From positions 372,001 through 436,000 of the forward strand of contig NZ_CANLGX010000001.1 of the NCBI RefSeq assembly GCF_947490415.1: 64,000 nt of DNA, given 5' to 3'. Shown in pieces: positions 7,902 through 16,699 of the stretch. Both the position numbers and the translations under genes were made by a program. The notes under the pieces were generated by a model. That model searched no databases. It worked only from the letters and a program-made list of their open reading frames with translations, and was not told the DNA's origin. Source of the stretch: an uncultured Eudoraea sp. GTDB lineage: Bacteria > Bacteroidota > Bacteroidia > Flavobacteriales > Flavobacteriaceae. Positions within the stretch are counted from its first letter, which is position 1. Each line of letters begins with the position of its first letter.

Positions 7902-9449
7902 GTGAATAGAGAATTAATCGTAAGATCCAATTCTGATACCGTTGATTTTGCCTTATTAAATGATGGAAAACTCATAGAACTTCATAAAGATGAAGACGAT
8001 AATAAATTCAATGTTGGTGATATATTAATCGCCAAAGTCAGGAAACCGGTTACCGGTCTCAATGCAGCTTTTGTTAACGTAGGTTACGAAAAAGATGCAT
8101 TTTTACATTATCATGACCTTGGACCGCAATTATCCAGCATGTTGAAGTTTATTAAATTAGTGAGTACCGGGAAACTAAAAGATTTTTCCCTTAAAAATTT
8201 TCCATTTGAAAAAGATATTGATAAACATGGCAGCATTAATAATGTAATTAAAGCCAATCAGTCTCTTTTAGTGCAAATTGTTAAAGAACCCATTTCTACC
8301 AAGGGCCCCCGAATTAGTTCGGAACTTTCCATAGCCGGACGATATTTGGTTATGGTTCCTTTTTCAGATCGTGTTTCCGTATCACAAAAAATAGGAAGCA
8401 ATGAGGAGAAAGACAGGCTGAAAAGGCTAGTAAAAAGTATTAAACCCAAAGGGTTTGGGGTAATTATAAGAACAGTTGCAGAAGGCAAAAAAGTAGCAGA
8501 ATTAGACAAAGATCTTCAGAACTTGCTGAACAAGTGGACAGCAATGTGTAAGAAATTGTATAAAGCGCCGGCACCTTCCAAAGTTTTGGTTGAGCTGAAT
8601 AGAGCTTCCTCAATATTGAGAGATGTTTTTAACGATTCCTTCAGCGGTATACACGTTGATGATGAGACGCTTTATGACCAGATTAAAGATTATGTGCAAG
8701 AGATTGCACCGAATAAAGAATCCATAGTTAAGTTGTATAATTCTTCTGTACCAATTTTTGAAAAATTTGGTATCGAAAGGCAGATCAAAACCTCCTTTGG
8801 ACGCACAGCGTCTATGAGTAAAGGCGCCTATTTGGTGATAGAACATACCGAAGCTCTTCATGTAATTGACGTGAATAGCGGTAACCGCTCCAACAAAGCA
8901 AAAAATCAAGAAGATACTGCTTTGGAAGTGAACCTCCTGGCCGCCTCAGAAATTGCAAGACAATTACGTTTGCGAGATATGGGTGGTATCATTGTTGTCG
9001 ATTTCATAGACATGGTAAAAGCCGATCACAGAAGAAAACTTTTTGATCACCTGAGGGATGAGATGAAAGAAGACAGAGCCAAACATAAAATATTGCCTCC
9101 CAGCAAGTTTGGTCTTATACAAATTACCAGGCAAAGGGTACGTCCCGAAGTAAATATTAAGACAACTGAGGTAAATCCCAGCGGCCTTGGCCAGGAAGTA
9201 GAGGCTCCAATTGTTTTAGTTGAAAAAATGAATGTAGATCTTGAAAGAATAATGAAAGGACCTGCAAGGGATAAAGGAATCGTGCTGAATACACATCCTT
9301 TTATTGCCGCATATTTGACTAAAGGATTCCCCTCTCATCGTTCCAAATGGTTTATGGAATATAAAAAATGGATAAAAATTCAGCCAAGAGATGCTTATAC
9401 ATATCTCGAATACCATTTTAAAGATAAAGATGGCAAAACTATTAGATAA
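7902..9449 (+). CDS. rng: Ribonuclease E/G family protein (RNase G)
   Basis: An endoribonuclease of about 515 residues for rRNA maturation and mRNA decay. An S1-like RNA-binding region is near the N terminus (VGDILIAKVRKPVTGLNAAFVNVGY), then the catalytic DNase I-like domain with the two metal-binding aspartates in HVIDVNSGN and VVDFIDM. I prefer the GTG at 7902 (VNRELIVRS), which matches the usual family N terminus; a TTG at 7893 in the same frame would add three residues, and an in-frame stop lies just before it. The Cys-rich zinc-link (CPxC) that joins subunits in E. coli RNase E/G is not present after TRQRVRP. Followed by a clear terminator. Confidence 0.93.
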   Translation: MNRELIVRSNSDTVDFALLNDGKLIELHKDEDDNKFNVGDILIAKVRKPVTGLNAAFVNVGYEKDAFLHYHDLGPQLSSMLKFIKLVSTGKLKDFSLKNFPFEKDIDKHGSINNVIKANQSLLVQIVKEPISTKGPRISSELSIAGRYLVMVPFSDRVSVSQKIGSNEEKDRLKRLVKSIKPKGFGVIIRTVAEGKKVAELDKDLQNLLNKWTAMCKKLYKAPAPSKVLVELNRASSILRDVFNDSFSGIHVDDETLYDQIKDYVQEIAPNKESIVKLYNSSVPIFEKFGIERQIKTSFGRTASMSKGAYLVIEHTEALHVIDVNSGNRSNKAKNQEDTALEVNLLAASEIARQLRLRDMGGIIVVDFIDMVKADHRRKLFDHLRDEMKEDRAKHKILPPSKFGLIQITRQRVRPEVNIKTTEVNPSGLGQEVEAPIVLVEKMNVDLERIMKGPARDKGIVLNTHPFIAAYLTKGFPSHRSKWFMEYKKWIKIQPRDAYTYLEYHFKDKDGKTIR

Positions 9450-9486
9450 AAAAAGCGACTTCCTAAACGGAGTCGCTTTTTTTTTT
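9449..9486 (+). terminator. Rho-independent terminator of rng
   Basis: GCGACT(T)CC pairs with GGAGTCGC around loop TAAAC (9455-9476), preceded by seven A and followed by ten T residues. Confidence 0.88.
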
Positions 9487-9583
9487 GCCCTATAGAGAAC
9501 CGCATCAAAAAAACTAATTATCAATAATATGTTTCCCCCCTATAATTTAAAAATCTGTTCGACTGAATTATAACCGTTATTCA

Positions 9584-9591
9584 TAAATTTG
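9584..9591 (+). promoter_or_regulatory. Putative -7 promoter element for the glycosidase gene
   Basis: TAAATTTG matches TAnnTTTG and lies 31 bases upstream of the ATG of the lipoprotein glycosidase. No convincing -33 element is seen. Confidence 0.45.
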
Positions 9592-9622
9592 TTGTTAATA
9601 GGCTTTAGTCAAAACCAAAAAC

Positions 9623-12022
9623 ATGAAAAATCCAACCAGTATAATTTTGCTGCTATTATTACTGATTACTTCTTGTACCCACTCTCCTGACAATGACGAT
9701 TTTTCGGAAATAATTAAAGACAGCCCCTTTATAAATGGTAAAATTGACTATTTAAATTCTCCCTATGTTACAGCCGGGGATAGGGTATATATGGTGGGTC
9801 ACCAAAATGGGTCATTCCCTGATTTAGGGTGGCATGTTAAAGGCGAAATGGGCGGTATCTGGGATCACCCGATAAAATTAATGGACGGGTTTGAGGTAAC
9901 GCTGGATTGGCGAGATCAAAGTTTAAAATTGGATTCAGCAACTTCTTTTGTCAACTATCCATATGCCAATAAACATACCTATAATCTTAGTGAAAATAAT
10001 CTACAAATTGAACGCTTTCAATTTGTGCCTGATGGCAAGGAAGGGCTTCTGATTCAATATAAATTGAAAAACCTATCAGAAAAAACACAAAATTTTGACT
10101 TTATATTCAGCGGATTTTCCGATTTAAGACCTGTTTGGCTCGGAGAGCGAACAGGGATGATAGATAGTGAAGACAAGGCAGAATTTCTAAAGAATTCCAG
10201 CGCATGGCTAATAAAGGACAATAAAAATCCATGGTATGTGATTTTCGGCTCACATATGCAACCATCTGAATACAGTTTTGAAAAAAGTATTCATCATGGC
10301 CTGGGGGTATCAGGTAATTTGACTTATAAAATTTCCCTGGAACCCAATGAAATTAAAATAATAAATTTTACCATAGCCGGTTCTTATCAATCCAAAAAAC
10401 AAGCATTAACTACTTATGATTCCATTCAAAATAAAAGTACCTATTACCTTACATCAAAAAAACAACGGTATAGTCAATTAGCAGAACAATCCAAGCTGAC
10501 AATTCCCGACAAGGATTTGCAAAAGGCATTTGAATGGCTAAAATATAATTGTGATTGGTTAATTAGGGATGTTCCTGAAATTGGAAGAGGAATAACTGCA
10601 GGAATTCCTGATTATCCATGGTGGTTTGGGATAGATAGTGAATATGCCTTACAAGGTTATATGGCTATTGGGCAAACAGATATCGTTTATCAAACAATTC
10701 ATCTCCTGGATAGTGTTTCCAAAGCAGTTAATGGCAATGGCAGAATCCTTCATGAAATGTCTACAAATGGTGCTGTCTTTAACAAGGGAAATATTAACGA
10801 AACTCCGCAGTTTGCATCATTAATATGGCAGATATATCTATGGAACGGAGATTTACAATTTTTGGAAAAGTATTTTCCAACAGTTAAGAAAGGACTACAG
10901 TGGTTGATGTCTGAAAATGATTCTAACAAAAATCTTTTCCCCGATGGTTTCGGTATGATGGAAATACACGGCCTTGATAGTGAAATGATAGATGTAGCTG
11001 TTTATACCCAAAGAGCTTTTGCTGATGCTTCTAAAATGGCTAAAGAACTAAGAGAGGATTCATTAGCCTCTGATTATGGGAAAATAGCGCACACTTTAAA
11101 AGACAAAATTAATATAGACTTTTGGTCTGAAGATTTTAACTCTTATGCAGACTTTATTGGAACAGATAAACAGGCTTTACATTTAATAGATGATGCAATA
11201 ATAAGAGCAGATACCTTAAACAAGCCGTGGGCAATTGAGGAATTGGAAGAGACTAAAAAATCTATTATCAGGAACCCTTCCAATGAACTAAGGCCATTTG
11301 TTCTGCATCATAACTGGGTGGTAAATACGCCAATGGAAATGAAAATTGCAGAGAATGATAAAGCAATTAAAGCGCTTCAAACATCTGAGAATTTTGTAAA
11401 TCCTTTCGGTGTTTTTGTAACAGGTATAGACAGAGATGCTTCCGCAGGTTCTGATGACGGTTCCTTTAAAGGAAGTAAAACCTTTTCATATACAGGTGCA
11501 GTAATGACCCTTCCAACCGGTGTTCTGGCAATTGCAGAAAATAATTATGGAAGGCCCAATAATGCATTGAATTATCTTAAAAGGATGACCCGTACATTTA
11601 GTTATGCCCTTCCAGGAAGTATTTATGAGGTATCCCCAGATTATGGAATGATTACTCAAGCCTGGAATATCTATAGTTTTGCAATTCCAATAATTCATCA
11701 ATTTTTCGGCTTCAGACCCACGGCATCAGAAAAAAAGGTACAGATTAAGCTTCAAATGCCCGATGAATGGAACTCAGCTACTTTAGAAAATGTGATTATC
11801 GCAGAAAACAAAATTTCTGTTTTCTTTGAGAAAAAAGATAAAATAACCACAGTAAAAGTAACTCAAACCGAAAATGACTGGACTTTGGAAATAGTGCTTC
11901 CAAAAATAGAAAATGGAAATTACGAGATAGTAAAAGGTAATGCAGAAATAACCACAACTGAAAATCAAATATTCTATCTTTCCAAAGACCCGGTTATTGT
12001 AGTTAAAACAGCCTCTGAATAA
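9623..12022 (+). CDS. Six-hairpin glycosidase-fold lipoprotein (glycogen debranching-like)
   Basis: A 799-residue lipoprotein with lipobox LITSC (Cys18). Residues about 40-280 form a beta-rich N-domain, residues about 290-700 an (alpha/alpha)6 barrel, and the last 90 a beta-domain. The barrel has features of glucoamylase/GH63/GDE-C-like enzymes: GIPDYPWWFGIDSEYALQGY, then LPDGFG-like FPDGFGMMEIHGLDSEMIDVAVYTQRAF with candidate acidic catalytic residues, and VFVTGIDRDAS. Such proteins in Flavobacteriaceae are usually called glycogen debranching protein, but the surface lipoprotein signal points to an external oligosaccharide. The substrate is unknown. It has its own terminator upstream and promoter-like element, and no SusC/SusD pair nearby. 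Confidence 0.8.
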   Translation: MKNPTSIILLLLLLITSCTHSPDNDDFSEIIKDSPFINGKIDYLNSPYVTAGDRVYMVGHQNGSFPDLGWHVKGEMGGIWDHPIKLMDGFEVTLDWRDQSLKLDSATSFVNYPYANKHTYNLSENNLQIERFQFVPDGKEGLLIQYKLKNLSEKTQNFDFIFSGFSDLRPVWLGERTGMIDSEDKAEFLKNSSAWLIKDNKNPWYVIFGSHMQPSEYSFEKSIHHGLGVSGNLTYKISLEPNEIKIINFTIAGSYQSKKQALTTYDSIQNKSTYYLTSKKQRYSQLAEQSKLTIPDKDLQKAFEWLKYNCDWLIRDVPEIGRGITAGIPDYPWWFGIDSEYALQGYMAIGQTDIVYQTIHLLDSVSKAVNGNGRILHEMSTNGAVFNKGNINETPQFASLIWQIYLWNGDLQFLEKYFPTVKKGLQWLMSENDSNKNLFPDGFGMMEIHGLDSEMIDVAVYTQRAFADASKMAKELREDSLASDYGKIAHTLKDKINIDFWSEDFNSYADFIGTDKQALHLIDDAIIRADTLNKPWAIEELEETKKSIIRNPSNELRPFVLHHNWVVNTPMEMKIAENDKAIKALQTSENFVNPFGVFVTGIDRDASAGSDDGSFKGSKTFSYTGAVMTLPTGVLAIAENNYGRPNNALNYLKRMTRTFSYALPGSIYEVSPDYGMITQAWNIYSFAIPIIHQFFGFRPTASEKKVQIKLQMPDEWNSATLENVIIAENKISVFFEKKDKITTVKVTQTENDWTLEIVLPKIENGNYEIVKGNAEITTTENQIFYLSKDPVIVVKTASE

Positions 12023-12084
12023 TAATTGTAAAAATATAGATCTGTGTATGGCTTCTCAATAAAACTGTTATCATTGTCCTTATT

Positions 12085-12561
12085 ATGAATTATACTCAAA
12101 AATCTTATTCGATTAATGAAGCCAAAAAAAAGGCAGAAAGGTATTGTGCTTATCAGGAACGTTGCCATTTGGAGGTTATAACAAAATTACGATCAATGCG
12201 AATGATTCCCGAGGCGATAGATCTTATAACCACTCATTTAATTCAAAATGATTTTTTAAATGAAGAACGATTTTCCAGGAGTTACGCCAGAGGAAAATTT
12301 AATGTAAAAAATTGGGGCAAAGGAAAAATCGTTGCAGAATTGAAACGACGAAACATATCAAAATTCAACATAAAACTGGCTTTGGAAGAGATAGATGAAG
12401 AAGATTATGTACAAAAATTAGACTTGATAGCCCGGAAGAGGTTAATACAAATTAAAGAACAGAATCTGCAAAAAAGGAGAAAAAAGCTGGCTGACTATTT
12501 ATTATATAGGGGTTGGGAAATAAATTTGGTTTATTCAAAAATTTCTGAACTTATATCCTAG
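12085..12561 (+). CDS. recX: Regulatory protein RecX
   Basis: A 158-residue, all-helical protein of three-helix repeats that modulates RecA filaments. Typical elements are YCAYQERCHLEVITKL in the first repeat, LIQNDFLNEERFSRSYARGK in the second (the family signature FLNEERFA), and WGKGKIVAELKRRNIS in the third. The length fits the family. It lies 62 bases after the glycosidase gene on the same strand; recA is not in this window. Confidence 0.93.
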   Translation: MNYTQKSYSINEAKKKAERYCAYQERCHLEVITKLRSMRMIPEAIDLITTHLIQNDFLNEERFSRSYARGKFNVKNWGKGKIVAELKRRNISKFNIKLALEEIDEEDYVQKLDLIARKRLIQIKEQNLQKRRKKLADYLLYRGWEINLVYSKISELIS

Positions 12562-12603
12562 AATATCACAGTTTCAATTTTTAATCGTTCCCGGAACAAA
12601 ACA

Positions 12604-12634
12604 CTTGTATTTAGGGCTGTATTTCGTAACTTTG
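12604..12634 (+). promoter_or_regulatory. Promoter of the fatty-acid hydroxylase gene
   Basis: A TTG (12605-12607) is separated by 19 bases from TAACTTTG (12627-12634). This agrees with the Bacteroidetes consensus TTTG-N19-TAnnTTTG, and the element lies 19 bases upstream of the ATG. Confidence 0.65.
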
Positions 12635-12653
12635 CCGCTTAAATATAAATGAT

Positions 12654-13313
12654 ATGAAGCCAAAAGTTACGACAGAGTTTCATCACGGTCAGGCAAGAAT
12701 ATTCAAAAACCCGTTTTTGGAAAGTCTTACCAAAACAAATCCAATTCAAAATATCATTGTTTATGGACTTACTATCATAGCAATGATTTCCTTTACTTAT
12801 ATAAAAATAGGTTTATCTCCTATAGAAATTATAGGCCTTTTTATTACTGGTGTTTTCTTTTGGACATTTGCAGAATATATGTTGCATCGCTTTATTTTCC
12901 ATTGGGTTACGGAAGCAAAATGGTCTCAGCGTTTTCATTTTGTTATGCATGGTTCCCACCACCATTATCCCAGAGATGAAGAACGCTTGTTAATGCCTCC
13001 CGTTCCGGGCTTAATTATGGCAAGTGTTTTATTTCTTCTATTCTATTCTATTTTCTGGGTGCTTGGAATATCTCAGTTATCCTTTGGTTTTTTTCCTGGA
13101 TTTTTCACAGGTTATTTAATGTATTCATTTGTTCACAGGGCCACACACATCATGCGACCTCCAAAGAGATTCAAGAATTTATGGCAGCATCATAGTCTGC
13201 ACCATTACAGATATCCTGATAAGGCCTTCGGTGTATCAAATACTTTTTGGGATAAAGTCTTTGGAACTATGCCTCCTGCTAAGGTAAAAGGGAAAAAAGA
13301 AGAATTGGCATAA
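12654..13313 (+). CDS. Fatty acid hydroxylase / sterol desaturase superfamily protein
   Basis: A 219-residue integral membrane di-iron enzyme. Histidine clusters expected for the superfamily are all visible: HRFIFH, HGSHHHYP, HRATH and HHSLHHY, together with about four hydrophobic helices. The sequence EYMLHRFIFHW and the arrangement around HHHYPRDEERLLMPP are closest to fatty acid 2-hydroxylase (Scs7/FA2H catalytic domain), which 2-hydroxylates acyl chains of sphingolipids; Flavobacteriaceae make hydroxylated sulfonolipids and similar lipids, so this is a reasonable role but an inference. It lacks the cytochrome b5 domain of the eukaryotic enzyme. Confidence 0.87.
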   Translation: MKPKVTTEFHHGQARIFKNPFLESLTKTNPIQNIIVYGLTIIAMISFTYIKIGLSPIEIIGLFITGVFFWTFAEYMLHRFIFHWVTEAKWSQRFHFVMHGSHHHYPRDEERLLMPPVPGLIMASVLFLLFYSIFWVLGISQLSFGFFPGFFTGYLMYSFVHRATHIMRPPKRFKNLWQHHSLHHYRYPDKAFGVSNTFWDKVFGTMPPAKVKGKKEELA

Positions 13314-13322
13314 CCTAGATTT

Positions 13323-14489
13323 CTATTTTATTGCCTTCATTCTTTCGAAAGGTTTTGTTCTATCAAATAAGTATCGATAAGTGGTATGTATTTTACATAT
13401 CTCACCCCCTACCTGCTTTACTACAATAATCATTTTTCTGTTAAAATCACCAATTCCATTAATTTCAATAACTTCATATTGGTTGGATAGACTTTTAGCC
13501 ATGTTATGAAATGCATGTATTATTCCGCCGTCCAGTCCTTTACCCTGATGTGCCGGTACAACCCCAAATACAAATCCCAACATCTTTTTGTTTCTTTTAC
13601 GCCATTTATGCCAAACGAATTTTAATTTCCCGATAAGATCTAACTTTCCGTTGACATATTTGAACCATTGATTTACTTCTGGAATATTTATGTAGAAGGC
13701 TACCGGTTCTCCTTTATAATAAGCGAACCAAATTATTTTTTCGTCAATAATTGGCTTCAATTTGTTCATCAGTAAATGCCCCTGTTCCCTGGATATAGCT
13801 GAAACTCCCTCATGATTTACCCATGCCTTGTTGTACATATCAATTATACTATCCGTTTGTTCTTCAAACTTTTCCATGTTGAAATGTTCAAACGAATAAT
13901 CAGGATTACTGTTTACAATAGTGGCCTTTCGCTCTAATCTTGGATTCACATCTTCCTTTATTACTTTTAAGAAGGTATAGTGCTCAAAATAGGTCCGGAA
14001 ACCATAATTTTCAAAGAGTGTCTTATAATAAGGAAAATTGTAATTGCATTGATAATTGGGTTCTAGTTCATACCCTTTGGTTAAAAGACCCCACCATTTG
14101 TCTCTTGCTCCGAAATTTATAGGTCCATCCATAAATTCAACGCCCTGGTCCAATAACCATTTTTTGCTTATATCGAACAATATATTAGCAGCATTTTGAT
14201 CATTAATACATTCAAAAAAACCTACCCCGCCAAAGGATTCAGTTTCACCCTTTGCAGAGGTCTTTCTTAAAATAAAAGCCGCAATACGACCGATAATTTT
14301 ATCATCATTAAATAAAAGCCATCGGACACAATTACCACGTTCAAAGTTTTTGTTGACCACAGGATCAAAAATATCTGCAATATCCTTATCTAGAGGTCTT
14401 ATATATTGTTTTTGATTTTTGTAAAGATCAACTGGGAACGAAACGAATCTTTTACAATCGCGGTGGGACTTTACTTCGACAAGATGCAT
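13323..14489 (-). CDS. GNAT-like protein of the YghO type
   Basis: A 388-residue soluble protein starting MHLVEVKSHRDCKRFVSFP (ATG at 14489; an in-frame TTG lies 9 bases upstream). Residues about 55-150 resemble an acetyltransferase-type fold (IIGRIAAFILRK, VGFFECIND), followed by the conserved stretch MDGPINFGARDKWWGLL, and the last third includes GFVFGVVPAHQGKGLDGGII, which looks like an acetyl-CoA-binding loop (Q/R-x-x-G-x-G/A). Related proteins are annotated as hypothetical or N-acetyltransferase; no substrate is known to me. It converges on the hydroxylase gene with a 9-base gap. Confidence 0.75.
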   Translation of the reverse strand: MHLVEVKSHRDCKRFVSFPVDLYKNQKQYIRPLDKDIADIFDPVVNKNFERGNCVRWLLFNDDKIIGRIAAFILRKTSAKGETESFGGVGFFECINDQNAANILFDISKKWLLDQGVEFMDGPINFGARDKWWGLLTKGYELEPNYQCNYNFPYYKTLFENYGFRTYFEHYTFLKVIKEDVNPRLERKATIVNSNPDYSFEHFNMEKFEEQTDSIIDMYNKAWVNHEGVSAISREQGHLLMNKLKPIIDEKIIWFAYYKGEPVAFYINIPEVNQWFKYVNGKLDLIGKLKFVWHKWRKRNKKMLGFVFGVVPAHQGKGLDGGIIHAFHNMAKSLSNQYEVIEINGIGDFNRKMIIVVKQVGGEICKIHTTYRYLFDRTKPFERMKAIK

Positions 14490-14585
14490 TAAATACAATT
14501 AAAAGAAATGTAAACATAATCATAAATCGAAAGAAAAGATAAAGTGGTCATCAATTTTTATTTTAACTGCTTTCTAAATATGAAA

Positions 14586-15443
14586 TTAAAGTAATATCCT
14601 ATTCGTCCTTTTTATTGCCTGGTCATTTTTCCAGTCTATCCATTGTTGCCCTCTAATTCTTCGCATCAGATTGTCAAAATGTCTCATAAAAAAGACATTG
14701 TATACCGCTTTGCTAAGATTTTTGGAGCTATGGGCAATCCCGCGTAAGCTCATTGAAAACCCGGGCGTTATATATTTCATATAATGCCAAAAACCTTCCG
14801 GTATATAGAGGACTTCTCCATGATTTAATTGGGTCCTAAATCCGCTGGCGTATTGCAAGGCGGGCCATTCGTCTAAATTTGGGTTGGAAAAATTTATGCT
14901 TTCGTGCGTAATTAGTGAATGAGGTACTTTATAGAGAAATTTATTTTCAGTTTGGGGAAAAAGGATACATTCCTTTTTACCTTCGAAATGAAAATGGAAA
15001 ATATTGGCAAGATCAATATCATAATGCATAAAAGTATACGAATCCTTTCCTCCAAAAAACAACATTGGAAGACCTTTCATTAATCGCAAACCAAAATCAG
15101 GATAAGAGAAATCTTTTTGGAGCTGCGGAGCTTCCTTGATTAAATTCCATAAAAATATTCTGTATTTCGTTGGTTGCTGTCGAATAAGATCTATGTAATC
15201 TGCCATCTTCATTCTGGCATGAGGCTCATTAAATCCGTCCCTATAATCAACAGGCCTGTCGTCATACAGAGGAACTGTTATATCACCTGCAACCTGTTTC
15301 ATATAATCAAAATCCCATTTAGAATAGGCCGGCCAATCTGTTATGAATTTTTCAATTACAACAGGTTTTTGAGGCTTATAATAGTTTTTTATAAAGTCCT
15401 CCCGGCTAATAGTTCTTACTCTTGGTATATCCTTTAAATGCAA
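14586..15443 (-). CDS. Cupin-like (JmjC-type) protein
   Basis: A 285-residue protein with a JmjC/cupin_8 fold. The N-terminal segment KPVVIEKFITDWPAYSKW is typical, HxD is present in FMHYDID and the distal His in LYIPEGFWHYM, giving the 2-His-1-carboxylate set for Fe(II) and 2-oxoglutarate. It could be a protein hydroxylase; the target is unknown. Translation must start at TTG (15443) or further in, as no ATG precedes the conserved IPRVRTISRED. It is 67 bases beyond the end of bioB on the same strand, so it may be cotranscribed with the biotin genes, though no functional link is established. Confidence 0.8.
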   Translation of the reverse strand: MHLKDIPRVRTISREDFIKNYYKPQKPVVIEKFITDWPAYSKWDFDYMKQVAGDITVPLYDDRPVDYRDGFNEPHARMKMADYIDLIRQQPTKYRIFLWNLIKEAPQLQKDFSYPDFGLRLMKGLPMLFFGGKDSYTFMHYDIDLANIFHFHFEGKKECILFPQTENKFLYKVPHSLITHESINFSNPNLDEWPALQYASGFRTQLNHGEVLYIPEGFWHYMKYITPGFSMSLRGIAHSSKNLSKAVYNVFFMRHFDNLMRRIRGQQWIDWKNDQAIKRTNRILL

Positions 15444-15509
15444 AATCTAAGAGGTATATTAAATTTGAAAGTCGAAAAACCTAATAAAGGTTTCATGGTA
15501 ATGATCTTG

Positions 15510-16610
15510 CTATGACAGGCTTCCTGGATTGGATTTCGCCTTTGCAAGTTCATTGCGCTCTATCTTATGTTCCGGTCTTGACCATTTTGGCTTTTCTCCA
15601 ATTGGTTGCAACTTAGATTCATTTGCTTCAACCGTCTTTGGCTGTGGTGCCTTAACAAATGGTTTTTGCGGAATAAGGCCTAATTGATCAAACATACGCA
15701 AATCTTCATTTACATCAGGATTCGGTGTTGTCAACAACTTATCACCGGCAAAAATCGAGTTGGCTCCTGCAAAAAAGCACATTGCCTGTCCTTCCCTGGT
15801 CATTTCTGTTCTGCCGGCGGATAATCTTACCTGGGTTTTAGGCATAACAATTCGGGTTGTAGCCACCATCCTTATCATATCCCAGATAGAAATAGGGTCA
15901 ATATCCTCCATGGGTGTGCCTTCCACAGCTACAAGTGCATTAATAGGTACAGATTCCGGTTGAGGATTTAACGTAGATAAGGCTACTAACATTCCTGCTC
16001 TGTCTTCTAATCTTTCGCCCATCCCAATAATACCTCCACTGCAAACAGTTACGTTGCTTTTCCTGACATTTTCAATAGTTTTTAATCTATCGTCGAAAGC
16101 CCTTGTTGATATTACATCCTTATAATAATTTTCAGATGTGTCCAGGTTGTGATTATAAGCATAAAGACCGGCTTCTGCCAATCGCCTTGCTTGATTTTCC
16201 GTTAGCATTCCTAACGTACAACAAACCTCCATATCCAGTTTATTGATGGTTCTTACCATTTCTAAAACCTGTTCAAATTCATGGCCATCCTTTACATTAC
16301 GCCATGCAGCTCCCATGCAAACTCTTGAACTTCCGGATTCTTTAGCCCTCAATGCCTGCGCCTTTACCTGCTGAACAGTCATCAAGTCATTGTTTTCAAT
16401 ATCTGTATGGTAACGTGCTGCCTGGGGGCAATAACCACAATCTTCAGGACAACCTCCGGTCTTAATGGAAAGTAAAGTAGATACCTGCACCGTATTCGGA
16501 TCGTGAAACCTGCGATGTTCTGTGGCTGCTTCGTATAATAATTCCATCAAGGGTTTATTATATATTTCAAGAATCTCCTGTGTTGTCCAGTTATGTCGTT
16601 CTGCACCCAT
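15510..16610 (-). CDS. bioB: Biotin synthase
   Basis: A 366-residue radical-SAM enzyme that inserts sulfur into dethiobiotin. The radical-SAM cluster CxxxCxxC is Cys54, Cys58 and Cys61 (GGCPEDCGYCPQAARYHT). The start is the ATG at 16610 giving MGAERHNWTTQEILEIYNKP, as in other family members; the longer in-frame extension upstream has no homology. Beyond the catalytic barrel there is a roughly 45-residue, Pro/Lys/Glu-rich tail (from about 320) that E. coli BioB lacks and that is common in Bacteroidetes. It is 90 bases downstream of the ketosynthase gene. Confidence 0.96.
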   Translation of the reverse strand: MGAERHNWTTQEILEIYNKPLMELLYEAATEHRRFHDPNTVQVSTLLSIKTGGCPEDCGYCPQAARYHTDIENNDLMTVQQVKAQALRAKESGSSRVCMGAAWRNVKDGHEFEQVLEMVRTINKLDMEVCCTLGMLTENQARRLAEAGLYAYNHNLDTSENYYKDVISTRAFDDRLKTIENVRKSNVTVCSGGIIGMGERLEDRAGMLVALSTLNPQPESVPINALVAVEGTPMEDIDPISIWDMIRMVATTRIVMPKTQVRLSAGRTEMTREGQAMCFFAGANSIFAGDKLLTTPNPDVNEDLRMFDQLGLIPQKPFVKAPQPKTVEANESKLQPIGEKPKWSRPEHKIERNELAKAKSNPGSLS

Positions 16611-16699
16611 ATGTAAGAATTTTATATAAACATCAAAAATAATCTTTAATCCGTAAAAAAATCGATAAATCAAATCTTAATTGTGGTGATCTTAACAGC

